Source of the DNA: Symbiodinium natans
Lineage: Eukaryota; Sar; Dinophyceae; Suessiales; Symbiodiniaceae
Assembly (NCBI GenBank): GCA_905221605.1
Contig: CAJNDS010002812.1
Coordinates: 656,001-720,000 of the forward strand
Direction of reading: 5' to 3'
Length of the DNA: 64,000 bases
Numbering within the stretch: the stretch's first letter is position 1; every line of letters begins with the position of its first letter. The position numbers were made by a program, and so were the translations under genes. The notes beneath the pieces are model-generated. The model was given only the letters and a program-made list of their open reading frames with translations, ran no database searches and was not told the origin of the DNA. Shown one piece after another: positions 29,109-39,930 of this stretch.

Positions 29109-29645
29109 GCATGTTGAAGCATTGCTTCACTTTTGCAAGTCTCCCGTTGATGTGAGGTCGCTGTTCAGGAAACCGTTGATGATCATGGGGACGGTCCAGG
29201 GATTCTTTTTAAAAGCGGACTGCAGTGCAGGGGACCTCTGACAGCAGTTGTATGTGTCCAAGCCGTAGCATGCCGCCCTCACGTTGAAAAAAACAAGAAG
29301 TGCACTACCAAAACGATCAGGCTTCCCGAAGCCAACAAGCCCAAATGCCTCAACCCTAAGCCCTCAACCCGCCAACTTCACCACAAGCCTTGGGCCAAGA
29401 GGCTCTTAGTCGTAGTCGGTAGACCATCAAAGACCAGGACAGCTCCTGCAACCTGATGAACTGTCGTTCAGCTCCGCATCTTTGGCGACATTTGGGACGC
29501 CGGCGTGCGGAGGGAGTCTGAGGTTTGTGGTTTGAGTCTGAGGTTGGGGGTTTCAGGTTTGGGGAGGGGTTTAGGGCCTCAGGGCTCTCTGAGCTGTTTG
29601 GGTTTCGGCTGTAGGCGTCGTCTTCACCAAGCAACTCTTGTGCAG

Positions 29646-29700
29646 GTGGCAACTTTCCCTCACTTCTCAGATTCCCCAAAAAGGATCCTGGTACTTGGAA
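29646..29700 (+). CDS. PPR exon candidate, possibly frame-broken
   Basis: After 'gcaactcttgtgcag', phase 1: WQLSLTSQIPQKGSWY. 'WQLSL' fits helix B, but the expected Leu-Leu comes one base out of frame (CTCACTTCTCAG). Confidence 0.4.
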
Positions 29701-29788
29701 GCCCCTTGGCGCCCCCCGCATGTTGCTGGCCATTAGGGACTCAGGGCCTCTGAGACCAAGACTCCGAACCCTAATATGGATCTTGCTT

Positions 29789-30012
29789 CTAGGATGCCCA
29801 GTAGTATTCCCTTTTTGGGGGGTTTAGGTTCCCTTTTCAACCCATTTAAGCAAAAAAGGGCACCCTTTTTAAGCCCTGGTTACTGGGCAGCCTAGGCTTA
29901 ATATAGCGGTCGGAATTGAATAATTGCTAATACTATTCCCTTGTGGTCCCTCCATTTTTACAATATAAGAACCCCCCAAACCCCTGTTCTAATCATTGAG
30001 GCCCCTACATTT
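29789..30012. mobile_element. F3 and F4 elements, six bp apart
   Basis: F3 at 29789-29895 ('ctaggatgcccagtagtatt' to 'ggttactgggcagcctag') is the cleanest F3 copy. F4 at 29902-30012 begins 'tatagcggtcggaattgaat' and ends 'gaggcccctacatt'. Confidence 0.85.
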
Positions 30013-30014
30013 CA

Positions 30015-30500
30015 TGCTAAGGCCATTACCTCTTGTGGACAAGCAGCTCATCTGCAAGGTTTTGGGACTCGCCGTTGAGTGTTCTTGGGTTTGGGTCTAG
30101 TCAGGGCTCAAAGGGGTTTGTTTCATATTCAGGGCTTCCCCCAACGACCCTGAAGTCATGTGAAGCCCGAAGTTCGCAGCACCTGATGCTCTGCAAGCTC
30201 CGAACGCCAAGAGGTCTGAGGACCTGTCACTGTAGAGCCCTCCAGCCTTGAGATTTCCAACCCTTCGACAAGCCAAAGCCTTTCCAGAGCTTTGAAGCCC
30301 TAAAAGGAAGAAGCCCCCTTAATCCTGAAGCTGCACTAAGCCCCTTTCAACCCCATGTGAACAAACCCTATGAATAAACTCTCCGAAAGCAACTGCCGCA
30401 AGAAGGAGCCCTGAAACCCTGAGGCCAGCGAGTGGCAGACGGCCCTTGGGCTATTGGCATCCATGTCCCAGGCGCATGTGATCCCAAACCCACCTTGGTT
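30015..30500. other. no recognised exon
   Basis: Several short open frames, no motif. Nothing that I would call a gene. Confidence 0.4.
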
Positions 30501-30502
30501 AC

Positions 30503-30587
30503 CCGGTAGCCCCTTGAGACGTTTCATATTTCTCCTCATTGAGTTTGGGAGGATCCTATTCAGGAATCTTTTTCAGGCCATCCTAGG
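30503..30587. mobile_element. F7 element
   Basis: 'cggtagccccttgagacgtt' and 'tttgggaggatcctattcag', ending 'ggccatcctagg'. Confidence 0.75.
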
Positions 30588-30949
30588 CTAGTATCTCGGC
30601 ATGCACATACGAAAACATCAGAAGCCAGGAATCCCAAGCTCAGTTCCCGCGCAGTCTCAGAACCCTCAGCTTCAGCCTGGGCAGTCAGAATGGTGCCCAT
30701 GATCTGTCAACCTAAGCTTTTTTAATTACTGAAACCGCTAACCTGGTTAAATGAAGCACTTCCTAAACTTTCCTAAACGGACTGAACTAAGTAATAAACC
30801 CTGAATGGAACGAGCACACAACCGAAGTTAGGAATGTTGGGATTGGGGATTTTGCCTGTTTGACAATAGTCTACGTCCCCAGGCGGATGCTATGATGCAC
30901 TGGTGCCTTGTTTTCTCTCTATATCGTGGCTTACTGGGTAGCCCAGCCT

Positions 30950-30962
30950 TTATATTGATATA

Positions 30963-31000
<38 letters not shown>

Positions 31001-31004
31001 CATA
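30950..31004. repeat. (TA)n microsatellite
   Basis: Two TA runs separated by 'catatata'. A second TA run lies at 31888-31918. Confidence 0.95.
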
Positions 31005-31082
31005 TGGGCGGACGTCAAAATACCATGTATGTAAAATATGATGGAAGTGCGATATGAAGCTCCGCTCTTGCTGCTTTATGTC

Positions 31083-31815
31083 TTCGCCACAAGGCGGCAC
31101 CATGCGTATATGCAGGTTTCCGGCTCTCCCCCAAGTAGGCGCTAGGATAGCGCTAGCGTGGCGCTAGGTGTTCCTTTCCAAAAGCCAACATTTTAGGGTT
31201 TAGGGTTTAGGGTTTAGGGATGCGAGAGGCTTTGGGGTTTCATGCTTGGGGTTTAGGGTCTAGGGTTCGGGGCTTTCTGGGTTTAGGGAAAAAGCGGGGA
31301 CCCTAGACCCTAACCCTCAATTCTACTACAGGCTTCAGGATTAAGTGGGAGGTAAATCGCTGCAGTGTTTGCTCCTGATGCATACTGCCGGCGTGCCAAA
31401 ACTCTAAAGTCATGAGGCGAAATATGCGCTAGGTTGGCGCTAGCATCGCGCTAGCAAATATCAAGGGAAACTGCCTGCGGCGACCACTTGCCCATCCAAG
31501 ACATAAGGCAGCACTAAGACAGCTGATTTGAAGCATGGCCAACCGGGAAGAGCTGGCAGGGGATATCCTGAGCAAGGAGGCCGAAGAAAAAAGCTACGCG
31601 CTTGTGCTACATCGCTAAGCGATAGCTCTAACACTACTAGCTCGAGTTCAAGTAGCTCCAGTAGTTCCGAAGACGATGCTTGAGTCTTGAAATGAAGGCG
31701 CTAGTGTGTTTTGCGAGGCTTTTGCATAGGGTACAAGAATTAGTACTACACTTCTGTACTTGCCAAAGCCATCGTTCCAGACCTTCGTTTTCCTTCTCGG
31801 CATAAGGCGGCACCA
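31083..31815. repeat. GCGCTAGC-rich diverged repeat region
   Basis: 'gtaggcgctaggatagcgct...agcgtggcgctagg' at 31134-31168 and 'atgcgctaggttggcgctag...catcgcgctagc' at 31424-31455 are related. 'aaggcggcaccatg' occurs at 31090 and again at 31805. The word GCGCTAG is palindrome-prone. No ORF of note. Confidence 0.7.
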
Positions 31816-31888
31816 TGAGTTTTTCAGCATCCGCCGTTCCTGGAAGAAGGAATATTGACAGCCACCCATATATGTACATAATATATAC

Positions 31889-31921
<33 letters not shown>

Positions 31922-32017
31922 CTTCCTTTAAGCCCAAGCACTTGGAGCGAACTTGATCCTGAGCAGTAAGCCCCTATGCCTTGAACCCCGCGCCCCAGTC
32001 CAGAAATCCCCAGGCCC

Positions 32018-32053
32018 GGAACCCTAAACCCTAAACCCTAAACCCTAAACCTT
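32018..32053 (-). repeat. telomere-like block (CCCTAAA)
   Basis: Five units just upstream of a PPR exon acceptor. Confidence 0.95.
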
Positions 32054-32068
32054 AACACCCTCCGACAG

Positions 32069-32140
32069 GCAGCTGTGAAACCCAACCAGCTCTGCCTTAG
32101 CGCGGGTATCTTCGCAGCTGCCACCGCGTGCCTCGGGGAG
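32069..32140 (+). CDS. PPR exon (helix A half)
   Basis: After 'accctccgacag', phase 0: AAVKPNQLCLSAGIFAAATA then CLGELF. 'VKPN...FAAATAC' resembles a PPR start and helix A. The frame stops at the TAG of 'gttgcttag', so the donor is earlier. Confidence 0.6.
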
Positions 32141-32151
32141 CTTTTTGTTGC

Positions 32152-32487
32152 TTAGTAAGGGATGGGGGAATAAGGATGGGCTATTACCCTATAATCTCTT
32201 AAAAGGCCCTTTATAGGCTATTACCCTATAATCCCTTAAAGGCCCTTTATATGTTATTACCCTATAATCCCTTAAAGGCCCTTTATAGGCTATTACCCTA
32301 TAATCCCTTAAAAGGCCCCTTTATAGGTTATTACCCTATAATCCCTTTTAAAGGCCCTTTATAGGTTATTACCCTATAATCCCTTAAACGGGCCTTTAAA
32401 GGTTTCATTGTGGGGATTCTAAGGCCTAATAGCCCATCCTGCAATAAGGTACCACATGTACTCCCTTAAAGGGTATATAGGGGATAT
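32152..32487. mobile_element. F6-like element with an internal 36-38 bp tandem array
   Basis: Left 'agtaagggatgggggaataa' and 'ggatgggctatta' are mirrored at the right by 'taatagcccatcc' and 'ctgcaataaggtacc'. Between them (32181-32403) are six copies of 'tattaccctataatccctta...aaggccctttatagg' at 36-38 bp spacing. Confidence 0.8.
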
Positions 32488-32763
32488 ATGGTACCCTATT
32501 GCCCCAAACATTATAATAAACGTGATAAATATAATAATGAACATAATATATCAAATTACAAACGTCGTGTATCAAATTATGACTCTGAACAATATATCAA
32601 AACAAAACATAACATTAATAAAATTGATAGACATAGTAATGAACGTGATAATAATTTTGAACAAGATATTAAACCACATCATAATATTAATACCAAAAAT
32701 ATTAATAATCATAAACGTATGTTCTTGTATCATTCAATTCCTTCCCTACAAAACCAACAGTAA
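32488..32763 (+). CDS. AT-rich island with a 91-aa open frame, origin unknown
   Basis: Composition drops sharply to strongly A/T. An ATG frame encodes a hydrophilic Asn/Lys/His-rich product (for example NKRDKYNNEHNISNYKRRVS) ending in TAA. A second frame (32456-32914) is also open and Ile/Asn-rich. The codons are nearly all A/T-ending. It may be a decayed (AAT)n repeat, which would explain two open frames, or foreign AT-rich DNA. I do not recognise a family. Confidence 0.35.
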   Translation: MVPYCPKHYNKRDKYNNEHNISNYKRRVSNYDSEQYIKTKHNINKIDRHSNERDNNFEQDIKPHHNINTKNINNHKRMFLYHSIPSLQNQQ

Positions 32764-33411
32764 GCGGATGGGAAGACTTTTTGGTCACGTGAGCTGGGCA
32801 GTCAATTACGGTTTTGGATTTTGGGTTTGGGTTTCGGATTTAGGGTTTAGGCGCACTTTCTGCACACTTTTCGAAACCGCAATCCTATACATGAGCACAG
32901 TCCGAAGCGCCTAAACCCAATGAAGTCGAATGTCTCGCTGTTGCTGTTTTGGAGGTGCGAGTGGGAGGCTGCCATGGCGTTACTACAGAGCATCATGGTC
33001 GCAAGGACAGGGGCTTCGGTGTCTAGAGTCTGCAGAGGCCGTAGCATTCTTCTTCACAATTCGTGAGGCGTTCATTCTGCGAAGGTACGTGCTCACAGCC
33101 ATGACAGTTGCCGATCGTGCAAAGCCATGATGATAGTTGCCGATCGTGCAAAGGCAATGCTCGGCGTGTAGGATAGGCTCTCTTGACACTTGCTGCCTTG
33201 CCAAATGCAAAACCGGCATCCGAAAACAAATCGCTCGAACATGTACCTCGTTTCTAAGTGTCATCTTCAAACTTTAACCAGCTTATTGGTATGTTCGCCA
33301 GTAGAGCCAGAACAAAACCAAAAAAGCCAGCCACAGGAGCAGTGTACTTAAACTCAACAAGGACTAGAACATTTACATGTTTCAAAACTCTCCCAGCCAT
33401 GAACCCGAAAC

Positions 33412-33490
33412 CCCAAACCCCAAAAAACCCTAAACCCTAAACCCCAAACCCTAACCCTAAAACCACCAAACCCCTAAAACCCTAAAACCC
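33412..33490 (-). repeat. degenerate telomere-like block (CCCTAAA/CCCCAAA)
   Basis: Ends about 12 bp before the acceptor of a PPR exon. Confidence 0.9.
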
Positions 33491-33502
33491 CTATCCCTGA
33501 AG

Positions 33503-33595
33503 GATGTCTACCGACAGCATCAGCTGGAGTACGGCGATCTCTGCCTGCGAAAAGAGTAGCCGCTGGCAGCTGGCATCCTACCTCCTGGTGGCCTG
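33503..33595 (+). CDS. PPR exon (textbook motif)
   Basis: Acceptor 'tatccctgaag', donor 'gttaaa', phase 1, 93 bp: MSTDSISWSTAISACEKSSR then WQLASYLLVA. 'SWSTAISACEKSSRWQLASYLL' is the dinoflagellate PPR consensus over helix A and helix B and anchors the family call for the others. It is flanked by a C-strand block upstream and a G-strand block 16 bp downstream. Confidence 0.9.
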
Positions 33596-33611
33596 GTTAA
33601 ATCCTAGGTGG

Positions 33612-33674
33612 GTGTTGAGGGTTTAGGGTTTAGGGTTTAGGGTTTAGAGTTTAGGGTTTAGGGTTTAGGGTTTA
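33612..33674 (+). repeat. telomere-like block (TTTAGGG)
   Basis: Eight units directly after the PPR exon donor region. Confidence 0.97.
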
Positions 33675-33790
33675 CTAGGGAGACCCTTCAAAGGGGACCC
33701 TTTCTCAACTCTCTTCTGGTGCCTTTAAGGAGGGACCTGATTGAGAGGGTCTATCTTGCGAAGGGTCCCCCTAGTCCTACCTGGTGGCCT
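33675..33790. mobile_element. F5 TIR element
   Basis: 'ctagggagacccttcaaagg' and 'gcgaagggtccccctagtcc'. It is an inverted-orientation relative of 2988-3118 and abuts the telomere-like block. Confidence 0.7.
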
Positions 33791-34230
33791 TGTGAGGGGG
33801 TGAGTCCGTCGATTCGAGGGTTTTTTTTTGGTTGAACCCTAGACCCTACACCCTAAACCCCCAAACCCCAAATCTTAAACCTAAACCCTATAAACCCTAA
33901 ACCCGGATTCGCTTGGAGTTGTGAAGAGATGTGGACAGCTTGGCCTTTGGTCAGAGTGCTCTCAGCAGGGGGGGTGGAGTGAGGCGTTTGCACAGAGAAG
34001 CTTTCATTCATAGCCTTGCCCAGGATTTAGATTTAGGGTTTCACAGGGAACTTCAAGCCCGAGCTGAAGTGCTGCCACCTGTCTTGTTCAGATCCTTTTT
34101 TCTGCAGCCGTGTCGCCCGGTGATTAACATATATGAGCTCACACTGGCATCACCTGTCATCCAGCCAGTGTTTGTTGTTCTGAACGAGAGAAGAGGAAGC
34201 ACAGACACTGACCCCTATAAACCCAAAACC

Positions 34231-34324
34231 TACCTGAAGTCTCCAAGGTAGTTTGTTTTGGGGTTCGTTCAAGGGGATGCTGGTATACTACCCCAACCTG
34301 GTACTACATAGGAGCCTTTTGGCA
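34231..34324. mobile_element. F2 TIR element
   Basis: 'tacctgaagtctccaaggta' and 'ctacataggagccttttggc'. Confidence 0.75.
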
Positions 34325-34329
34325 ACCTC

Positions 34330-35158
34330 ATCCCGAACTGCACTTCCCTAAACCCTAAACCGTAATCCCTGGGTGTCCCATAGCGTTTCAGGAAGCCATG
34401 CCGGAAGCAGATCTCTGTCCGGATGAGTACAGCAACTCCAGCTGCAATGTCAGGGTTGAATGCTTGGAGGTTGAGGGGTAGTGATTCTGAGGGCTATGAG
34501 CTCGGCTGACGATGGTAGTCAGAACTGGCTGTATATTGCTATGTTGATTCTCAGACGCTTGAAACTTAAAGTAAGGGTTCAGGATGTAGTGATTGGTGTT
34601 CAGAGCGGTCGACTGCGAGACTTGACCGTCCAACGTAAAGAAACCCTAATCCCTAGATTCCTCGACAGTTGGAATGTAGGGTTGGAACTTCCCTCCAGTT
34701 CCTTAGACTGGCCTTCTTCCATCGTAAAGTGCCTCCAGACCTCACTATACTGGTTTTGGCGCATGTCTATTTTTCTGGAGTGGAGCTGTGCTATACCTTT
34801 GGGTCTGGGGTCGGAAAAATGCACGTAGGCTTCGGCTGAAGCAGAGTTTGTGGGCTGTACGTATCAGGGTATCTGTCCAGAATGTCCTAAGGTACTGTAG
34901 CTGAAGCTTGAGGAGGTCCATCTTATTCCGGGATGGCATGTTCCTTCATCATGCGGCTTCTCTAGATGCCCTTGTGTGTCGCAACTTCGCTCTTTGTCTC
35001 GCGCACCTCGTCTTATCCCGACTTTCGCAGGAGTTGGCGGAGCTTTGATGCAAAATCTGGGCCCCGAAAGCCTCTTCCCCAGATCGGTACAGATACCCTG
35101 TACCCTCACCCCTGCCAACCCCACCCCCCCAACGTCCAAAACCCCAAACCTAAGACCT
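34330..35158. other. no recognised exon
   Basis: Overlapping open frames on both strands (34388-34633 minus, 34481-34828 plus, 34864-35139 minus) with no family signature. Confidence 0.4.
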
Positions 35159-35161
35159 GTA

Positions 35162-38106
35162 CATCAGGAGGAAGAAAGTTTTGTCGCACTTGCATATCTT
35201 GCGTTAGTGGAGGACGCGGAGTACGCGGAAGTGCATTTTCTGTGGCCTGGCCGGCGGAGGAATTTCCGCGCTGTTTTAAACATATATTACTTTTTTGTTC
35301 CGACGGAGGACTCAAAATCCTCCGCGCCCCAGAGACACATCTTGTGGAGGAGTCTATGGGGGTGGGGGGTTTGCACGTACATGGTGGCATAAGTCCCGGA
35401 TGCGACGAACTTTCGTCCTGGCGCAGCATGAACTCCAGGACCGATAGTTCGGCAAGGCACGTCCGTGTCAAAGTGGCCGGACAGACGCGTCCCTACTCAT
35501 GTTGCGTGTGTCCAAAGCAGGCCAGGCAAGCTCAGGCAGACACCTGCACGGAAATGTTGCCTTGCAGGAAATTTGCACGGGTCCCTGTTCATGTTGAGTG
35601 GGGTGGGAGCTTCAGCAGCATGAACTCCAGGACCGATAGTTCGGCAAGGCACGTCCGTGTCAAAGTGGCCGGACAGACGCGTCCCTACTCATGTTGCGTG
35701 TGTCCAAAGCAGGCCAGGCAAGCTCAGGCAGACACCTGCACGGAAATGTTGCCTTGCAGGAAATTTGCACGGGTCCCTGTTCATGTTGAGTGGGGTGGGA
35801 GCTTCATGTTGAGTGGGGTGGGAGCATCAGGAGGAAGAAAGTTTTGTCGCACTTGCATATCTTGCGTTAGTGGAGGACGCGGAGTACGCGGAAGTGCATT
35901 TTCTGTGGCCTGGCCGGCGGAGGAATTTCCGCGCTGTTTTAAACATATATTACTTTTTTGTTCCGACGGAGGACTCAAAATCCTCCGCGCCCCAGAGACA
36001 CATCTTGTGGAGGAGTCTATGGGGGTGGGGGGTTTGCACGTACATGGTGGCATAAGTCCCGGATGCGACGAACTTTCGTCCTGGCGCAGCATGAACTCCA
36101 GGACCGATAGTTCGGCAAGGCACGTCCGTGTCAAAGTGGCCGGACAGACGCGTCCCTACTCATGTTGCGTGTGTCCAAAGCAGGCCAGGCAAGCTCAGGC
36201 AGACACCTGCACGGAAATGTTGCCTTGCAGGAAATTTGCACGGGTCCCTGTTCATGTTGAGTGGGGTGGGAGCTTCATGTTGAGTGGGGTGGGAGCAGCA
36301 TGAACTCCAGGACCGATAGTTCGGCAAGGCACGTCCGTGTCAAAGTGGCCGGACAGACGCGTCCCTACTCATGTTGCGTGTGTCCAAAGCAGGCCAGGCA
36401 AGCTCAGGCAGACACCTGCACGGAAATGTTGCCTTGCAGGAAATTTGCACGGGTCCCTGTTCATGTTGAGTGGGGTGGGAGCTTCATGTTGAGTGGGGTG
36501 GGAGCATCAGGAGGAAGAAAGTTTTGTCGCACTTGCATATCTTGCGTTAGTGGAGGACGCGGAGTACGCGGAAGTGCATTTTCTGTGGCCTGGCCGGCGG
36601 AGGAATTTCCGCGCTGTTTTAAACATATATTACTTTTTTGTTCCGACGGAGGACTCAAAATCCTCCGCGCCCCAGAGACACATCTTGTGGAGGAGTCTAT
36701 GGGGGTGGGGGGTTTGCACGTACATGGTGGCATAAGTCCCGGATGCGACGAACTTTCGTCCTGGCGCAGCATGAACTCCAGGACCGATAGTTCGGCAAGG
36801 CACGTCCGTGTCAAAGTGGCCGGACAGACGCGTCCCTACTCATGTTGCGTGTGTCCAAAGCAGGCCAGGCAAGCTCAGGCAGACACCTGCACGGAAATGT
36901 TGCCTTGCAGGAAATTTGCACGGGTCCCTGTTCATGTTGAGTGGGGTGGGAGCTTCATGTTGAGTGGGGTGGGAGCAGCATGAACTCCAGGACCGATAGT
37001 TCGGCAAGGCACGTCCGTGTCAAAGTGGCCGGACAGACGCGTCCCTACTCATGTTGCGTGTGTCCAAAGCAGGCCAGGCAAGCTCAGGCAGACACCTGCA
37101 CGGAAATGTTGCCTTGCAGGAAATTTGCACGGGTCCCTGTTCATGTTGAGTGGGGTGGGAGCTTCATGTTGAGTGGGGTGGGAGCATCAGGAGGAAGAAA
37201 GTTTTGTCGCACTTGCATATCTTGCGTTAGTGGAGGACGCGGAGTACGCGGAAGTGCATTTTCTGTGGCCTGGCCGGCGGAGGAATTTCCGCGCTGTTTT
37301 AAACATATATTACTTTTTTGTTCCGACGGAGGACTCAAAATCCTCCGCGCCCCAGAGACACATCTTGTGGAGGAGTCTATGGGGGTGGGGGGTTTGCACG
37401 TACATGGTGGCATAAGTCCCGGATGCGACGAACTTTCGTCCTGGCGCAGCATGAACTCCAGGACCGATAGTTCGGCAAGGCACGTCCGTGTCAAAGTGGC
37501 CGGACAGACGCGTCCCTACTCATGTTGCGTGTGTCCAAAGCAGGCCAGGCAAGCTCAGGCAGACACCTGCACGGAAATGTTGCCTTGCAGGAAATTTGCA
37601 CGGGTCCCTGTTCATGTTGAGTGGGGTGGGAGCTTCATGTTGAGTGGGGTGGGAGCAGCATGAACTCCAGGACCGATAGTTCGGCAAGGCACGTCCGTGT
37701 CAAAGTGGCCGGACAGACGCGTCCCTACTCATGTTGCGTGTGGCCAAAGCAGGCCAGGCAAGCTCAGGCAGACACCTGCACGGAAATGTTGCCTTGCAGG
37801 AAATTTGCACGGGTCCCTGTTCATGTTGAGTGGGGTGAGAGCATCAGGAGGAAGAAAGTTTTGTCGCACTTGCATATCTTGCGTTAGTGGAGGACGCGGA
37901 GTACGCGGAAGTGCATTTTCTGTGGCCTGGCCGGCGGAGGAATTTCCGCGCTGTTTTAAACATATATTACTTTTTTGTTCCGACGGAGGACTCAAAATCC
38001 TCCGCGCCCCAGAGACACATCTTGTGGAGGAGTCTATGGGGGTGGGGGGTTTGCACGTACATGGTGGCATAAGTCCCGGATGCGACGAACTTTCGTCCTG
38101 GCGCAG
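35162..38106. repeat. higher-order tandem array A-B-B-A-B-B-A-B-B-A-B-B-A
   Basis: Five A modules (265 bp, starting 35162, 35825, 36505, 37185, 37842) and eight B modules (about 190-215 bp, starting 35427, 35619, 36090, 36299, 36770, 36979, 37450, 37659). Copies look essentially identical; I see one substitution (tgtgtcc to tgtggcc near 37743) plus length changes at B ends. The two middle periods are exactly 680 bp; the first is 663 and the last 657, the latter from loss of one 23-bp 'atgttgagtggggtgggagc' unit. Long open frames on both strands (445, 240, 240 aa and repeated 117 aa) arise, but 680 is not a multiple of 3, so the frame shifts at each unit. A GTAC tetramer lies at both edges (35159 and 38106). 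Probably a young satellite-like amplification in an intron; a Cys-rich coding role is possible but less likely. Confidence 0.9.
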
Positions 38107-38189
38107 TACGCCCCCATTCTTGAGCGTTTCCAGCGCAGCAAAGAATGTGAAGCTCAAGCTGTCACTGTAGTATGTTGTTTTGTGGAAAC

Positions 38190-38368
38190 CCCTAAACCCT
38201 AATCCCTAAACCCGAAACCGAAACCCTAAACCCTAATTAGCCTAAACCCTAAACCCTAAACCCTAAACCCTAAACCCTAAACCCTAAACCCTAAACCCTA
38301 AACCCTAAACCCTAAACCCTAAACCCTAAACCCTAAACCCTAAACCCTAAACCCTAAACCCTAAGCCC
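38190..38368 (-). repeat. telomere-like block (CCCTAAA), longest in window
   Basis: About 24 units, clean from 38240 on. It ends seven bases before the AG acceptor of a PPR exon. Confidence 0.98.
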
Positions 38369-38374
38369 TGTCAG

Positions 38375-38405
38375 GCTTCAACTCCGCCATCGCAGCGTGC
38401 GAGCG
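38375..38405 (+). CDS. PPR exon (helix A half)
   Basis: Acceptor 'aagccctgtcag', phase 2: FNSAIAACERV. 'FNSAIAACE' is a canonical helix A end. GC donor candidates follow the Cys-Glu codons (gcgcgt, gcgtct). The downstream helix B exon was not identified with confidence. Confidence 0.75.
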
Positions 38406-38650
38406 CGTCTGCAGGGAACGCGCGGAAGCTTCCACGTCGGAAAATCGGATCCTCCAAGCTTGCGTCATGTTGATAGTATTGTGTCACTATAGTGCCATTG
38501 TTCTTACAGAACTGCCAGTATGAATCTGCAATAGTACTTTATGTTGATTTCAAGGGAGTCTGGCAGGGCGTAGGACCAAAAGGGTTATAGGGTTTAGGGC
38601 TTGGGGGGCTACGGACCCAATGGCGGGTCGGCAGTTTAGGGATTCAGGGT

Positions 38651-38758
38651 TGGGATGTTCCCTCTTATACTAACAGTTCTTTATCGGGATTATAGTACAC
38701 CCGCCCCCCCTACCCCCTATTATAATCCCTATGAAGGACTCTTAGTTTTAGGGGGACA
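38651..38758. mobile_element. F1 TIR element
   Basis: 'tgggatgttccctcttatac' and 'ggactcttagttttaggggg'. The core carries an extra C-rich insertion. Confidence 0.8.
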
Positions 38759-38826
38759 AAGCTGCATCGCATCACCGTCTGCTTTTTGTGAACTTCTGGA
38801 CATGTGCTCCGGCCCATGGAGTTGGT

Positions 38827-38892
38827 GGGTTTAGGGTTTAGGGTTTAGGGTTTAGGGTTTAGGGTTTAGGGTTTAGGGTTTAGGGTTTAGGG
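38827..38892 (+). repeat. telomere-like block (TTTAGGG)
   Basis: Nine units. Confidence 0.97.
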
Positions 38893-39021
38893 CCAGATTT
38901 CCTCAGCCTGGCCCCAATCCCGAAACCGGAAGCCCTACGCCCGTACAATCGCATGTAGCAGTCAACGAATGGTGATACTACTGGCAGTAACCATCGCATC
39001 CAAACCAATAGACATCCCGTT

Positions 39022-39075
39022 GCATCATCACCATCGTGATTGCATCATCATCAGCAGCAGCATCATCGTCAACAC

Positions 39076-39107
<32 letters not shown>

Positions 39108-39126
39108 CTGCATCCTCCATCATCAC
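39022..39126. repeat. CAT trinucleotide repeats
   Basis: (CAT)n, main run 39074-39107, giving artificial poly-His and poly-Ile frames. Confidence 0.95.
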
Positions 39127-39129
39127 CCC

Positions 39130-39800
39130 CTGTCGCCAACCGGGACTGTCAATAATGGACATTTGCAGATTCGCATATCGGCCCCCGAAAGACTGCTTGG
39201 AGCAGGGCTTAGGGTTTCAGCGTGCCTTGGCTGCATGTTTGCACTGCACCCGGAGTCTCTGAAAGAGGTATCTTCCGTTGTTCATGTTTAGTGCTTCTTT
39301 TTCGTCACACCCTTACTTCCCAACATTCCGAACTATGTTCATTGATACTTGAATACTTCGGCATCTTCGTAGTGAGTTGAGTAGGACAGCCCGACTGAGT
39401 ACTCTGCATCCCATATAGTGCAGCTTTGGGGGCTTCGGGTCTGGAGATTGATTCGGGCGACCGCGATAGCGCCAACTTGTGGCCGTGGCCGCACGCCGGC
39501 TGTCGTCTGCACTGCGGGGGGCAAGCCACTGAACAGAGGAGGCTTCACTCTAAACATGTGGGGTTTAGGTTTTTACAACTCTGGAGGGGAAGGTCGCAAG
39601 GGGTCTGTACGGGCAGCATGGGGATTCAGGTTCTGTTGCCATTGCTCAGAGCTCCATTTTGAATTTGTTGAACTGCTCCATTTTGAATTTGTTGAACTGA
39701 GATTTCAGATCTCGGGATCTCGTACTGTAGCTCGGTCCGGGTCTGGGTTCCGGAACCACTCTGCACGCCTCAGAGGTTGAGTGGCTGGGTAGTGTTTGCA
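39130..39800. other. no recognised exon
   Basis: Open frames on both strands at 39305-39780. A direct duplication 'gctccattttgaatttgttgaact' lies at about 39651 and 39675. No PPR signature. Confidence 0.4.
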
Positions 39801-39857
39801 CCTGAAACCCCTAAACCCTAAGCTAGGCCCTAATTAAACCCTAAGCCCTTGCTGCAG

Positions 39858-39930
39858 GCTTCGGGCTGCGTGATGTCGACCAGCCAGGACGCACCCTTGC
39901 ACCCGTGGGGAATTAACGAGGGACCAGAGA
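39858..39930 (+). CDS. exon candidate in PPR-like position
   Basis: Acceptor 'gcccttgctgcag' after C-strand repeats; TTTAGGG follows at 39979. Phase 0 reads ASGCVMSTSQDAPLHPWGIN. The PPR match is weak. Confidence 0.3.

Noticed and set aside
35162-38106. Tandem array taken as a tandem-repeat protein gene
   Set aside because: The 680-bp period shifts frame each unit and both strands stay open, so open frames reflect composition rather than selection.
35159-38109. GTAC at both array edges as a target-site duplication
   Set aside because: Only four bases, and module A internally borders on a similar sequence; too weak to claim insertion.
38190-38368. CRISPR-like or spacer array
   Set aside because: Pure short tandem repeats with no unique spacers.
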